Assembly (NCBI GenBank): GCA_965178125.1
Contig: OZ237763.1
Coordinates: 372,001-436,000 of the forward strand
DNA from: Bilabrum cf. latius
Taxonomy: Eukaryota; Bigyra: Bicosoecida; Bigyra; Bicosoecida
Direction: 5' to 3'
Length of the DNA: 64,000 bases
The position numbers were made by a program, and so were the translations under genes. This document shows positions 22,129 to 34,710 of the stretch, piece by piece. The notes under the pieces were generated by a model. It did not search any database and was not told the DNA's origin. It saw only the letters and a program-made list of their open reading frames with translations. Numbering within the stretch: the first letter of the stretch is position 1; each line of letters opens with the position of its first letter.

Positions 22129-25100
22129 TCACTGCGCACTCAGCGCCATGTAGTTCGTCCTCGCCCTGCTCCTCAGGCCCTCAGCAGCGTCGCCCGTTGC
22201 GTCCACCATGGACGCAAAGATGCGCTCTCTCTGCTTTCCGCCCGCGCTGGAGCCAGCGCCCCCTTCCTCCTCCTGGGCATCGTGCCCCCCAGCTGCTGCA
22301 GCACCTTGGGACGACACGCCCTGCTGCTCCTCCCCCTGAAGAAGCTCCCACGGATGCCCAAACTCGCCGACCACGCCATCGTCCATCACCAGGATCTTGT
22401 CCGACCCGATGACCGTGTGCAGCCTGTGCGCGATGGTCAGGATGGTCGCCCGCTTGAAATCCTCGGACACTACCTGGTGCACGAGAGCGTCGGCCTCCTG
22501 GTCCAGCGAGGCGCTGGCCTCGTCAAGGCAAAGCACGCGCACGTCGTCGGCGCGCAGCAGCACGCGGCACAGGCAGATGAGAGCGCGCTGCCCCACGCTA
22601 AAGTTCTCGCCGCTCTCCGACACGGGAGCATCCAGCGCCCTGTCGCCCTTCTCCTTGAGCAGCTCCTCCCGCTGTTCCCTGTACTCCACCACGTCGAGCT
22701 CGCCGAAGCGCATGCAGGACGACCATCCGCCCGCGGCACCGCTCGCCACCATGGCCCTGTAGGCCTCCTCCACGGAGGCGGCCGCACCGCTGGCCACGAA
22801 GCCGGCGGCTGCCTGCTCGGCAATCGCGGCGATCTCTGCCTTACGCTGGGCCACGGCCTGCCCCACGGCCACTGCTTCGGCAACGCTGTCCACCTTCCCG
22901 TCGGGGCGCGCATCGGCGGCCACCTTCTCAAGGTCGAGGGGCTCCAGCCCCGCCGCCTCTGACGCCTCGTCCATGTCCACCAGGCCCAGCCTCAGCCGTG
23001 CCTGCACTCGAGCCTGCACTGGACCCATGCCCGCGCCCTCCAGCTCCAGCACCTTGTGCTGGTAGGATCCCCCGGCCTCTGCAGCAGCCGCTTCCTCGCT
23101 CCTCGCGTTCACGAACAGTTTGGCTTCGAGGGAGGACACGGCATCGAACCGCCGGTGGAAGCGGTCGTGCAGCAGCCTGCGCACCGAGGGGCTGGTCACC
23201 GACGCGGCCGCCGACGCACCGCCCGCGGCGCCGTCCTTGGACAGCCTCGCTGCCGCGATGGTGGCATCCCTGTCAAACTTGTCGCGGGCCTCCACGAGGG
23301 CGTCCACGTCGAACCCCGAGGGCAGCTCGAAGGTCCCCTCCAGGTCCTTGGACAAGAACTCGGTCCACCGCTTCTTGATCTCGTCCTCGAGCTTGACCCT
23401 CCGCAATGCCTTCCACATGGCCGCCTCCGCCCCCTCGTCCCCCAGCTTGCCCCTGATCTCGCGGACGGGGTCCAGGTTGTCGCGCACCGTGCCGATGAAC
23501 AGCGTCGGCTCCTGCGGGATGATCGCCAACCGCCTGCGCAGCTGGCCGAGTCCCATCGAATCGACGTCCCTGCCGTCGATCACGATGCTGCCTTCCTTGC
23601 ACTTGGTCTCAACGATCCTGAAGAGGGCAGCCAGCAGGCTGGATTTGCCGGAGCCCGTCCTGCCCACCACGCCGCACGTCTCTCCGGCCTTGAGCGAGAA
23701 ATTCACGCCATGCAGTACCTCCGGCGTGTTGTCGCGGTATCTCATCTTGTACCCCTTGAAGGCCACCTCGCCCTTGCTGGGCCACGAGTCGGGCAGGTCA
23801 GGGTCGTCCTGGGATACTTCCTGCGGGGTCTGCTCCGTCACGCCCATGATCCTCTCGGCGCTGTTCATCTGGTTCTCAACCTCCGCGGCCATGCGCGTGG
23901 TCCAGTTGAGGATGCCGGTGAGGGACATGGAGTAGGTCAGCGCGAAGCCGGCGAGGCCGGCGATGCCTCCGCGGCTCTAGTACTGCGCGCTGACGATCGA
24001 GAGGACTGCAGACACGGCCACGATGAGGTTGCCCATGGTCTCTAGACGGATGGACAGCCACCTGTCGATGGCCCTCTGGGTGTACCACGCCGAGATGTTG
24101 TTTGCCACCAGGCTCTCGTTCCGCATCGCGAAGGGCTGCGCCTTGCCGAAAGCGCGGATGGTGCTGAGGCCGCCGAGCGTCTCTCCAAAGAAGGCGTAGA
24201 TGGGTCCCCTGCTCACGCCCTCGGTCCTCTTGATCTCCCTGCTGGCGTTGCGGAAGTAGCTCATGGCGAAGAAGTAGACGGCCAAGATCGGCACCATCGC
24301 CACACCGAACCAAGGCGTGGCGAACACGATTGCACCCAGAGATCCAATAACTGCGAACAACTTGAAAGAAAATGGGAATCACGAGCGTGGTGAGACTTGG
24401 CGTTGTTTTTGGGGGGCCCATATGACGTGCCAAATAGCGGGCGTGCAGCCAAACGAATGCTAGCAATGAAGGCAGCAGACGAGTCCATAGCCAGACGAAA
24501 CTCACCCAGGAAGATCATGAATGTGAACATGCCGAGGGTCTCCCCGAGCTTGATGTCCACGTCGAAGAGGTCCTTTGAGAAGCGGCTGAGGATGCGCCCC
24601 GAGGGCACAGTGTCGTGGACCGACATGGGCGCCGAGAGCACGGTCTTGTACAGCGCGTCGTGCAGCTTCCTAGAGGCAGCGATGCCCTGCCAAACGAATA
24701 GAATCAGGCGCCCGCCGTTAAGGATAGACTGGAGCACGCCCAGCGCGGCTAGGATGCCCATGTAGAAGCCGAGGCTGTAGTCGCCATCCTCGCTGGTGTT
24801 GCTCCAGAACGCGATCCACCACTGGTTTGCCAATGAGGCGAACTGGGCGAGACCGGTGGACGTCAGCAGGCCGAACGCCATGAGCATCCAGCAGTTGCTC
24901 GTCTGCAGGTACCCGATGTAGTACTTGAGCTGGACCGCGCCCTCCTCCCGGCCCTCGGCGCCGTACTGCTGCCCGGCCTGGTCCGAGGTACCCAGCTGGT
25001 TGGTGCCACTGCTTGCGGTGGCAGGAGTCTTGCCGGCGGCTGCAGGCGAGGGGCGAACCACGGATCCGGACTTGGATGTGAGGACACCCTTGGCCGCCTT

Positions 25101-28100
25101 CTTGAGGTCGGCGCTGCTGGATGCCTTGAGCGACAGCTGCGACATCTTGGCGCGGAAGCCAGCAGACCTCGCCTTTCGGTCCTCCTCGGCGCGGCCCACC
25201 GCCTCCTGCTGGGCCTCACTGACGGGCTCGGCCACATTGAACCCGTCCCTCCACCGCACCTGCACTCCGCCCGAGGCAGGGATCACCAGAGCCACCGCGC
25301 CGTCCTCCTGGCCGACAGCCAGCGACACAGCCACGGCAGAGGCGTCCGCATCAGTGCTGTCCGAGTTCTTGCCCTCGTCCTCCTCCTTCTCCTCCTCGCT
25401 CCTGCTGCCGTCCTCCTCCTGCTTGCCCTCCTCCTTTCCGGCCTCGTCATCGTCATGCGAGTCCCTCGCGGCCTGCTTGTACTGCTCCACCTTGCCCGCG
25501 AACTCGGGGTCCTGCATGAGTGCCTCGAAGGTGCCTGCTTTGACGATCCGCCCGATGCCGTCAGGGCCCTTCTCCAGCACCGCCACGCCGTCGCACTTGC
25601 TCAGCACGTGCACCTGGTGCGTGACCAGGAGGCGGGTCCTGCCGTGCATCGCATCGCGGATGCATCCCGAGAAGAGTTGCTCGGCCACGGCGGGGTCCGT
25701 CGCGGACAGCGGGTCATCTAGAGCCACCACAGAGGCGCGCGAGTAGGCGGCGCGCGCGAGTGCGACCCTCTGCTTCTGTCCCCCGCTGAGGTTCAGCCCC
25801 CTCTCCCCGATCTCAACGAGGTCGCCCTTGTCGAAGATTGCGATGTCATGGCTCAGCTGGCATGCCTCGATCACGGCGGCGTACCGCTCGGCGTCATAGG
25901 GCATACCGAACAAGATGTTGTCACGGAGGGTAGCGTTCTGAATCCACGCCGTCTGCGCCACGTAGGCCATGTCCCCGCCTACCTCCACCTGCCCGGACCC
26001 CTTGAAGAGCTCTCCCAGCACGGCAGAGCACAGGGCACTCTTACCGCTGCCCACGGGGCCGATGACGGCCCACAGCTCCCCCTTAGGGATCTCGAGGTTG
26101 ATGCCTCCCAGCACGGGCGGGACGGAGGCGGAGGCGGCCACGGCCTTCTGGGCCGCTGCCTGGGCCTTCTGCACGTCGGAAGTACCTGCCCGTGCGACAG
26201 GGGTGGGAGTGGGCATGCCACCCGCGGATGCGTCGGAGGCGAGCCTCGCCCGGTCGATCTTGATGGGGGGCGGGACACCGCCGGGGGCGCCGCCAGCTGC
26301 AGTGGCTGCGACGGCCGCGTCGGCGCTGGTGGGTGCGGGCATGGGGCCTAGGTTGGGCGTGTTCTCTGCGGTTGAATCGGCCCTAGGCTTGCTTCCGTCG
26401 GCTGGCACCGCAGCAGATTCAGAAGCGCCGCCGGCCGCAGCGCCCTTGTCCTTCTAGCTCTTCTTTCCGGCCGTCTTGTTCTTCTTCTTGTTCGACTTCT
26501 TGACCTCCACGATGGGCTTGAGCTGGCGCGCAGGATCGTGCCAGTAAAAGGTTCCATCGTTCACGCGGATACCGAGAGCGTCACCGCCGCCGGCACCCGA
26601 GGAGGCTCCTTTTTTGGCCGGTCCGTCCGAGGTCCCGTTCTTGTTCTTCTTGCTGCCGCCCGCGCCATTGTCGATGGCGAGGTAGTCGTCAATCTCCAGG
26701 CCCTGCATGAACAGCTCCACGCGGTTCAGGGAATCGGTCGCGCTGGATACCTCGCTGAGCACGCGGGGGTAGAACATGAGCGGGAAGCGCAGCAGCAGGA
26801 GGATGTTCACTGCGGTGAACACGGTAGAGCTCCTGAACGTGTCGCTAACGCTCGCGTAGGTGATGAGCGTAAACACGGCGATGATGGCCGGCGCGGTGGC
26901 GAGGAGGACCCACGCGCCCACCCCCAGCTTCGCAGCAGCCTCGATGTCCTTGAGCTCCTTTTTACGAGCCTCGCTGACCATGGACATGAAGGACTCCTCC
27001 CAGTTGTAGTACTTGATCGCCTTGATGGACGCGATGCTCTCGTTGGTCAGCTTGACGCGGCTGTCACGGAGCTTGCTCACGCGGGCCCGAATGATCATCA
27101 TGCCGATAAAGAAGCACATGTTGATGGGCACAAGAACGATGCACACGCCGAGCCCCACCATGGCGGGGCCCCAGCCAATGTAGAAAACAAGCAGCCCAAT
27201 GTAACCGAGCATCTGGTAGATGCCATCCCAGATCACGTGGATCTGCAGCATCACAGTGTCGAGCTTCTCGGCGTCTACTTGCATGAGATTCACGATCTTC
27301 CCGACAGAGGTGCCCTGGCGGGCCGCAGGAGACAGCCGCAGCGCCTTGCGGTAGATGGCAGCGGTGAGGCCGGTCCGAACCCTGTAGCCGACGCGAACCA
27401 TCTCGTGGAAGTACTGCGGGCCCAATACAAGTTTACACTTTGAAATTCAAGCGGGTAGATTGGGTATGGAAGCGCATAGATCTAGCCGAGGGTGCACACA
27501 GCTCCCAGCAGTGTATATCCGCATCGGGGAAAGCGCAAGGAAACGCAGCTACAGCCCCCTTGCGAGGGGCAGGTAGCTCAAAATCGCCAACAAGATACTA
27601 TTTCATAACAATGATGACTAAAATGCGGCCTTACCCTATTTTCGGCGAGAGTTTTAAGCGAGAGGGCGAGCAGAATCGCACCTACCCAGACATAGCCGTA
27701 CCAATCCTCAACATCCTCGTCCGAGTCTCCGCTGTACGCTTCAATAGACTCGAGAAGAAAGTTAAGAAAGATGGGCGGCAGGAACTGCAGCGTTGAGTTC
27801 ATGAGCTTCAGAAATCCGGCGTAAATGAATCGGGTGCCCATGATCTCCCTAATCGCGGACTGCACCGGGTGGTCATTCTTCGCGTTCTTTGCATCCATAA
27901 AAGACTTTTCGAACAATTTAGATACCTTTCCTGGCTTGTCATCCTCGGTAACTGGGAACATGTCGTCGTCACCGAGGCGCTTGTAGCCTTGGGTGCCGTC
28001 GGGGCGCGTCACGGTCGTGTTTGCCAACTGCATGATCTCCCCGACCCAGTAGAACACAAGGTGTGAGCAACAGCTTGCTTCATCCTCCAGGGACTGCGAA

Positions 28101-28410
28101 ATAACGAGCAGTCGAGGGAAAAGGGAGAGAAGAGCAACTACTTGCAAACTACCGGGCAAAATGGGAAACAAAATTCAATCCGTCAAGTCCAAAACAAAAT
28201 TCGCGCAGCAAAACTGATCCGTAGGCGGCGTTCATGCCCGGAACCCTTCCACAGGGTAGAATCTGCCACCGCCGTCACTGCTGTTGAAAGATTTTCCCCG
28301 GCTGAGCACAGGCCAGCACACATGACTCCAAAGCTCACAACTGGAAAGGACTTCTTCGATGCATGTTCCGCGTCATGTTGTCCGTCCGCTGGGGACGAAG
28401 CAACTGACAT
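22129..28410 (-). CDS. ABCC/MRP-type ABC transporter, four exons, two TAG codons
   Basis: The model is complement(join(22129..24350,24506..27413,27635..28093,28339..28410)), 1,886 residues, ending TGA. Full ABCC exporters have two membrane domains and two ATPase domains. Seen in order: TMD1 start (HLVFYWVGEIMQLAN; YFHEMVRVGYRVRTGL), NBD1 with Walker A GPVGSGKS, signature LSGGQKQ and Walker B ALDDP, TMD2, then NBD2 with Walker A GRTGSGKSS, a weak signature FSVGQRAL and Walker B LCLDEAS. No TMD0 is present. A charged insertion of about 200 residues lies inside NBD2 before the signature. TAG codons begin at 26454 and 23977. All introns keep phase; the first exon (28339..28410) is short and the least certain. 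Substrate unknown. Confidence 0.9.
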
Positions 28411-28642
28411 GACGCTCGATATGAGCCAATTTCAAAGTGATGTCGCAGGCGGGGAAATTTGCCGCAGTGTTTCGCACGCAACATTACATTCGGAGTCTAA
28501 ATACACGGATCCGATTTAATGAGACCAAACCATTACTATCTTGCCTGTTACAATATCGAGATTATTTTTTTCCTCTTCACGAGTCGTGGGTTGTAATTTA
28601 TACACAAGTTTCCGTAGCAGACTGGCGTTTGTGTCGGTTTTC

Positions 28643-30055
28643 ATGAAGAGAAGCCGATCAGCCATGGCAGCTTCAGGATCTGGAGCTGGAGAGTCGCCGA
28701 AACGACGCCGTGGGATGAAAGACGGACCTTCAGGGAAATCCACAGAAATCAAGACTGAAACTCTTGGTCTCGGATTCGAAGAGCGTGCTTGGCGCGATGG
28801 GCACTCCGTTGTAGCAGGTGTCGATGAGGCTGGTCGTGGTCCGCTGGCTGGCCCTGTGGTTGCAGCAGCCGTAAGTATACTGCGCAGCAGCAGCTTGGCC
28901 GGGGAGTCGGACTTAGATCCGCCTGTACCAGGTGTCAGGGATAGCAAGCTGATCACGGATGAGAGCGAGCGGGAGCGTCTCTACGAGCAATTGATCGCTC
29001 ACCCGAGGATTCGATGGGGCGTGGCGGCCGTAGACCCGCGTGGGATCGAGAAGATTAACATTCTCTAGGCAGCCATGCGATCGATGGAGCTGTCTTGCCT
29101 TGATATGGCCGGTAGGTTCGAGCCGAGCGAGGCAGACGCAGCAGAGTCATCTGCTTCTGCAGCGGCAGCAGCCGCCGCTTCCTTGCCTCTTGGAGTTTAC
29201 CCGTCCTACGTATTCGTAGATGGAAACCGCATGCCGAAGCGATTCAAGGCCATGGCCGAGTGTGCTGCTGCCAGGGAACAAGGAGAAGGCGTCGGCGTCG
29301 CGGCTTCTGCTGCTGCTCCGTCTGCCCCGGCATCTAAGGCCAAAAGCAAGGGCAAGGGCAAGGGCAAGAAAATCGTCGGGCCGCCAGAACCCACAGCTCC
29401 CGCTGCCGAGTACGCTGACGGTGTGGGAGCGGGGCACAGCGCGAGGGCACTGAAAATGGGGTGGGAGCAGCTCGAGCTAGATCGGGCGCAACGGGCTTCC
29501 GGTGCTGCTGCCTCCGGCGAGGAGCTGCTGGAGCCCGCACAGGCAGTTGCTCTGCCGGCTGGTCGCAAGACAGCTCTGCTGGCAGGGCCGCCCGCCGGCT
29601 TCACTGCCGAGATGGTGATCAAGGGGGACAGCAAGGTGTATTGCATTGCGGCAGCCTCCGTGATCGCCAAGGTGACCCGAGATCGGATCATGCGCCTGAT
29701 AGACCGGAAGTATCCCCAGTACGACCTGGCCCAGCACAAGGGGTATCCCACCCCTGCCCACAAGGGGGCCGTGGTGCGGCTGGGCCCCTCCCCTGTGCAT
29801 CGCTTCTGCTTTGCGCCCATCAAAGGGAACTTTCTGTGGGTGCCAGAGGAGGGGCGGGAGGGTGCGGACAGTAAGTGCTGGGTTAGGCTTGGTGCCAGCA
29901 AGGCCAAGAAGACGAATGGCAAGGGCAAGACGTCTGCCAAGCCGGCTGCCGCTGCTGGTGGCGCGGCGTCCGGGGCGGGAGCGGCAGAGGTGGCAGCACC
30001 GCCTTCGTCGAGAGCGGCACGAGCAGCTCGGAGGGCTGCCACGAAAGGTACTTGA
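28643..30055 (+). CDS. rnhB: Bacterial-type ribonuclease HII with large insertion, one TAG codon
   Basis: The frame from ATG 28643 to TGA gives 470 residues. RNase HII cuts RNA in RNA-DNA hybrids and removes ribonucleotides from DNA. The motif [15 protein letters not shown] near residue 60 carries active-site Asp and Glu, [15 protein letters not shown] follows, then KINIL-TAG-AAMRSME: bacterial enzymes read INILQA here, so TAG is Gln (residue 142). After an Ala/Lys-rich insertion come [27 protein letters not shown] and [11 protein letters not shown], all type HII rather than eukaryotic H2A signatures. A basic N-terminus ([12 protein letters not shown]...KRRRG) could be a nuclear or organelle signal. 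C-terminus is Lys/Ala-rich. Confidence 0.92.
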
Positions 30056-30237
30056 TCCTTGATTTGTTGTCTGGACCGCGGGCCTCTCACACGTTGCTGT
30101 CGCCGCGCGGCTGACTTGCGGAACCACAGCGATTCGGGAACAGGTCATCGGCCCATCACATCGCTACCTTTCCCGCTCTGCTCGACTCTGGGACATCCAC
30201 GTTTCGCAACCAGAACAATAATTGATAAGTCAGGATC

Positions 30238-32145
30238 ATGGCAGCAACAGATGCTTCGACTCCTTGGAGAGCGTACGGGTCGGACCCGTCGCACGAGTAT
30301 TTTCTCATCCTGTTCTACAAATACCTTTCCATTGAAAAGCCCGATGATTTCGCGAAAGGGCAAGAAACTATGTGCGATTCCTTGGGTCTGAGAGGACGCC
30401 TCTTGATTAGTGCCGAGGGAATTAATGGGACGCTAGCCTCCAAGGGAAAGGCAGGCTTGGAAGAGTACGTTGCTAGGATGAGAGCGGACGAGAGATTCAG
30501 CGATATTGATTGGAAAGGATCCTCCGCTGGCGTGCAACCGTTCCCAGATCTTCATGTGCGCCGTGTTTCCGAAATAATCAGTACTGGCGGACAGGTCTTG
30601 CCTCCGTTCAAGCCAGGCGCGCCTCAGCCAGGGCAGAGGCTGCGCCCGGAGGATTTCGACTCCTTGTTGCGGCACGTAATCTAGTAGAAGCATGCAGACG
30701 CCACGGCTGTCGCTGCGGGTGCGAAGCGGGCGAGCGCCGACCAGCCCATGCCGGCAGAGTCTGCAAAGAAGCCGCGCACGGAAGGAGCAGCTGCTTCAGA
30801 CTCGTCGAGCCCGTCTGAAAGTGCAAGGGCCAGCACCCCTCCTTCTGCCCGCTTGGAATCACTCGGCGTGGATCCCAAGGACGTCGTGGTGCTGGATTGC
30901 AGGAACCGAGCAGAGAGCGCAATCGGCTCGTTTGAGGGAGCAGAGCCCATCCCGATGTCCACCTTCGCTCAGTTTCCAAGATGGGCACAGCAGAACAAAG
31001 ATAGAATTCAGGGGAAAGCTGCGATCATGTTTTGCACGGGAGGAGTCAGGTGCGAGAAGGCGAGCGCACTGCTCAAGCAGCTGGGCGCCAAGGAGGCCTT
31101 CCACCTCTCCGGTGGCATCCACAGGTACGTCGAGAAGTTCGGGGATGGGGGGCTGTACAAGGGAAAGAACTTCGTGTTCGACCGGAGGGTTGCCCTCGGG
31201 GCAGACGACACGAAGGCACCCGCGGTGGCAAGCAAGTCTAGCGGTGTGGCTGCTGCGGCGGCTGGTGGCCCGGCCTCCGGGGCTGGGGCTGGGGCTGGCG
31301 ACCAGAGCACCGTGCCGTTCGGTCGATGCGTGGACTGCAGCAAGCCATGGGAGAAGCTTACCGGGCGGATGGTCTGCGAGGTCTGCCGAGAGCTGGTGCT
31401 GTGCTGTGACGAGTGCACGGGGAGGGACGGCGGGGTAGCTCTGTGCGAGGACCACAGGTACCTGCGGGGGCACTACTACTGGCATCTGGAACGGTTCGGT
31501 CTGGAGGCGCTCAAGAAACAGAGGGCGGCCATGGAGACTTTCGGTCGACGAATGGATGCACAGGCGGCGCACGAGCTGGCTCTAAGTAGGACGCGCAAGC
31601 TGGCCGAGAAAGCCCTGCGAGCACAGGCTGCGAAAGAAGCGGTGGCATCTGGCAGTTCTGGACAGCCTCCCGCAGTCGGGGCGGGGGCCGGGGTAGCAAC
31701 CGAGGCACGAGCTGAACCTCCATCAGCCCCTTCTGCTTCGTCCTCTTCATCCTCGGCTTCGTCTGCTGCCGCGGTTGCGCCCTCAGCAGCTGGTCCCGAT
31801 CCGGGGGCCGGCGCGGCGCCGCCTCAAGGTGCGGAACCAACGAATCCTGAGACCGTGCAGCTCCCCCCCGCCTCCAAGAACAGGCGAAAGATGGTTCGCA
31901 GGCAGATCGCCCGATTGGACGAGCGGATCGCAGCTCTGGAAGCCGGCACTGCTTCCAGCAGCGGCACCACTGCGGCCCCCTGCCGCACCTGTGGCAGGCC
32001 AGAGTGCCGGGGCACTTGCTGGGGGTTCTGGGTGGACGAGGGGCGGGCGGCGCACCACGAATTCAGGGCTAGGGCGAAGGACCACGTTGCTGAAGGGGCT
32101 GGAGGTGCGGGCGTGGGCAGCGCGCCTGTGGCAATGGCGAGCTAA
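30238..32145 (+). CDS. trhO: TrhO/YceA-type rhodanese (tRNA uridine hydroxylase-like), tandem TAG TAG
   Basis: The frame from ATG 30238 to TAA gives 635 residues. TrhO enzymes hydroxylate U34 of tRNA. N-terminal domain: YKYLSIEKPDDFAKGQ, LLISAEGINGTLA and a WKGSS...FPDLHVRR stretch, typical of the acylphosphatase-like half. TAG TAG at 30682-30687 encodes Gln149-Gln150 inside a linker. The rhodanese domain has VVLDCRNRAES and the active-site loop CTGGVRCEKAS (first Cys at residue 266), then HLSGGIHRYVEKFG. A Cys-rich zinc-binding tail (CVDCSKPW...CEVCRELVLCCDEC) matches the family. A long extra C-terminus ends with another Cys cluster (CRTCGRPECRGTC). Same strand as RNase HII, 180 bp apart. 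Confidence 0.9.
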
Positions 32146-32724
32146 TACTACTTTCTTCTAGTACTACTAGTAGCAGAGCGCTGCGATGGCTGGAGGCTAC
32201 GCTGCGACATTTTGAATCGTATTTGATGTTCACTTACGATTCCCAAGTTAACATTTCTTGCGATTGCTTTTTGTTTTCAACCAATAGGGTGTGTGGCCAC
32301 TTGCTTTTGCTCGGATCGGATCAAAGTCGGCGACACGAGGTGACGCGTTAGGTTCGATCGTTTGAGGTTCGACGGAAAAGTGCCACGCGGCAGTTCTCTG
32401 CAGAAGATTTTTCAATTGGTACTGGTTCGAAGCATAATGTTTCCGATAGTGTATCGCGCAAGATCAAAGAGTGATACTTCAAGCTCAGCTTCTTGGGCGC
32501 GTACGGGGCAATACGTAGGTACCGCCCAGCAGAACAATGCTTCGGACAGGGCATCACCCGTCTCGCTTGAGATGCCTGCTTCTGTCGAGCGTGCTCACTG
32601 TAAGAAAAGAAATGATAACTACAATTAAGATTGCGCCTCATTATATTTTTCGCCAATCTACCCGGAAAATCGGCGTAGCTATGCGGAATCGCCGAGCGGC
32701 CGCAGAGAGCGGCGCCAGGGCGCG
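32146..32724. other. Intergenic spacer
   Basis: About 580 bp, AT-richer than the flanks, between the TrhO-like gene and the transporter gene on the same strand. It should hold the terminator of the first and promoter of the second. No gene recognised. Confidence 0.4.
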
Positions 32725-34614
32725 ATGCTCGGACGCCCCTTGAAGCCTACCGCAGCATACAATCAAGCGCCACAACCACTGCCACAAGGATTCTTCACCC
32801 CAAACAATCGTTTTTCCTGTCTCTGGGACGCAGCTAGACAGGTAGGCCTGACGCCAGCGAATGCCTACCGGAGGGTGATATCTGGCCTGAGCGGTGATAG
32901 TGGGGTAGCGCTCGTACGCTTCGAAGCGGCAGGTATTGCCGGCGACACATACAATGAATCTCGATGGGCCGTTCCATAGGAGGCGCAGAGCGCTGCTTGC
33001 TCACAGGCCGCTCTGTCGGTGGCAGGCAGCCAGGCTGCGTTCGAACTGACGGCTGCCAGCAAGGCACAAGCCGACAAGGCTTCGACCGACGAGGCCAAGA
33101 ATGACGAGGAAAAGTACAGTACCCTGTGGAATATTGGGCTTGCAGCGCTTGTCTGCTGCGTGTATGCGTCTGGTTTCTTCGTGAACTCGGCGGCCTCGAG
33201 GCTCCTCCCAGAGGAGTCCACGGGGCCTGCCCAGCTCATGGTGATGATGGCCGTGGGTAGGATCATCGGACTAGCCAGCACGTTTGCCATGCTAGCTTGC
33301 ATGGGTGGCCTGCCGTCCAAGGAACACTCGGAGCGGATGTTCTGCTCCCCGTGTGCCGGCGGAGTCGTCTCCATCTTCATCCAGATGTTTGTGCTGCTGG
33401 GCTTCATCCCATACTTCATCCTGAGCGCGACCGGTGACATCTCGGCTATCGCACCTTTGGTTGGTGTGCACAGCATGGTTCCAGTCGTGTACGGCATGCT
33501 GATCGGAGGTGAGCGGAGGACCATGCTCAAGGTTATCGCGGCTCTGCTGTCGCTCGCCTCTGTGCTTCTGCTCGGGTTTGCTGCCACGGGTGGCAACCAG
33601 GGGGCGTCGGAGGAACACAACGTAGGTATCAGCTAGAATGGCACTAGTGGGATCGATGCCGTGCAGTCGGCAGAGCAGCCCGCTGGTGGATCTGCATCAA
33701 CGGCGCAGAGTGAAGGGGGCAGCTCGCTGGGGTAGCAGCTCACGCAGTTCGGGCTGCTCGCGCTTGTGATCAGCATCTGGGGTACAACCGACCAGATTTC
33801 GAGCGGCATGGCGAGGCGGATACAGCTGTACAGCGTCATCATTACGAATCTGTTTGGCGTGATGATCGTTCTGTGCGCCGGTCTCGCGTACACCTCGTGG
33901 GTGCAGCCCGTCGGATCGTGGGGACCATTTAGCTGGACGCACGCCATGTACGTGGGTAGCAACGCGCTTGCAATCTGGGCTTGGTTTTTGTTTGTGCGCT
34001 TGGGTAAGCAGTGCGAAGCCAGCATTTTTGTGCCAATTGTGGGATCCTACCCGACTGCTACTGCGCTGCTAAGCGTGGCGATCCTCGGGGAGACGATGAC
34101 ATGGGTCAAGGTCGGGGGGCTGCTGCTAACTCTCGCTGCAATCGGTGCGCTGGGCTGGTCTGACGCGGACTCAAAGCAACAGAAGCAAAAGGAAAATGCT
34201 ACAAAAGTTGTAGCCAAGGACGGAAGCGACCAAGGCAAGCTAGACAAGGATTTGCGGTCAGTGCGTGCCGGCCTCAGCGGAGCATTCGCAGCAGCTCTGC
34301 CCGCAGACAGCTCTGTTGCGGGCCTGAGTGCCAGTGCTTCGACTGCGGATCTTGCTTCCGTGCGCGCAGAACTCTTTCCTGGTGCGGGTCTGCAGGTCGC
34401 TGACAAGATTGAGGCCTTCGCGATAGCGGGTTGTGACCCGTCCTCACGAGTAGGGAGTCCCACTGCATACGGAGGGACAGGGACCGCGCAGGCCAGTGAA
34501 AGCAAGGAAGTTGACAGAGAATGCACGACAACACGGTATGAATGCCCGTCCTTGGAAAGTGGTGGTGCAGCTGCGCCGGCCCTACATTTGCCTGCTGTCT
34601 CTGGCACTGTGTGA
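32725..34614 (+). CDS. DMT-superfamily (EamA-like) membrane transporter, three TAG codons
   Basis: The frame from ATG 32725 to TGA gives 629 residues; TAG codons give Gln85, Gln304 and Gln337. About ten hydrophobic helices fall into two halves: first LWNIGLAALVCCVYASGFF, LMVMMAVGRIIGLASTFAML, VSIFIQMFVLLGFIPYFIL and VIAALLSLASVLLLGFA; second FGLLALVISIWG, YSVIITNLFGVMIVLCAGLA, NALAIWAWFLFV and the pair VPIVGSYPTATALLSVAILG and VGGLLLTLAAIGALGW, typical of drug/metabolite transporters, which include nucleotide-sugar carriers. A soluble N-terminal region of about 130 residues and a soluble C-terminal tail of about 150 are unusual. The linker between halves is Ser/Gly-rich. Substrate cannot be told. 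Confidence 0.8.
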
Positions 34615-34710
34615 TTGCGGCACGCTCTGTTGCTCTTGCACAAACGATCGCAGCGACTTCATTGCGCGATTGATACCTTTAAAATGGATACTATAGACTT
34701 ATTTATAAAT

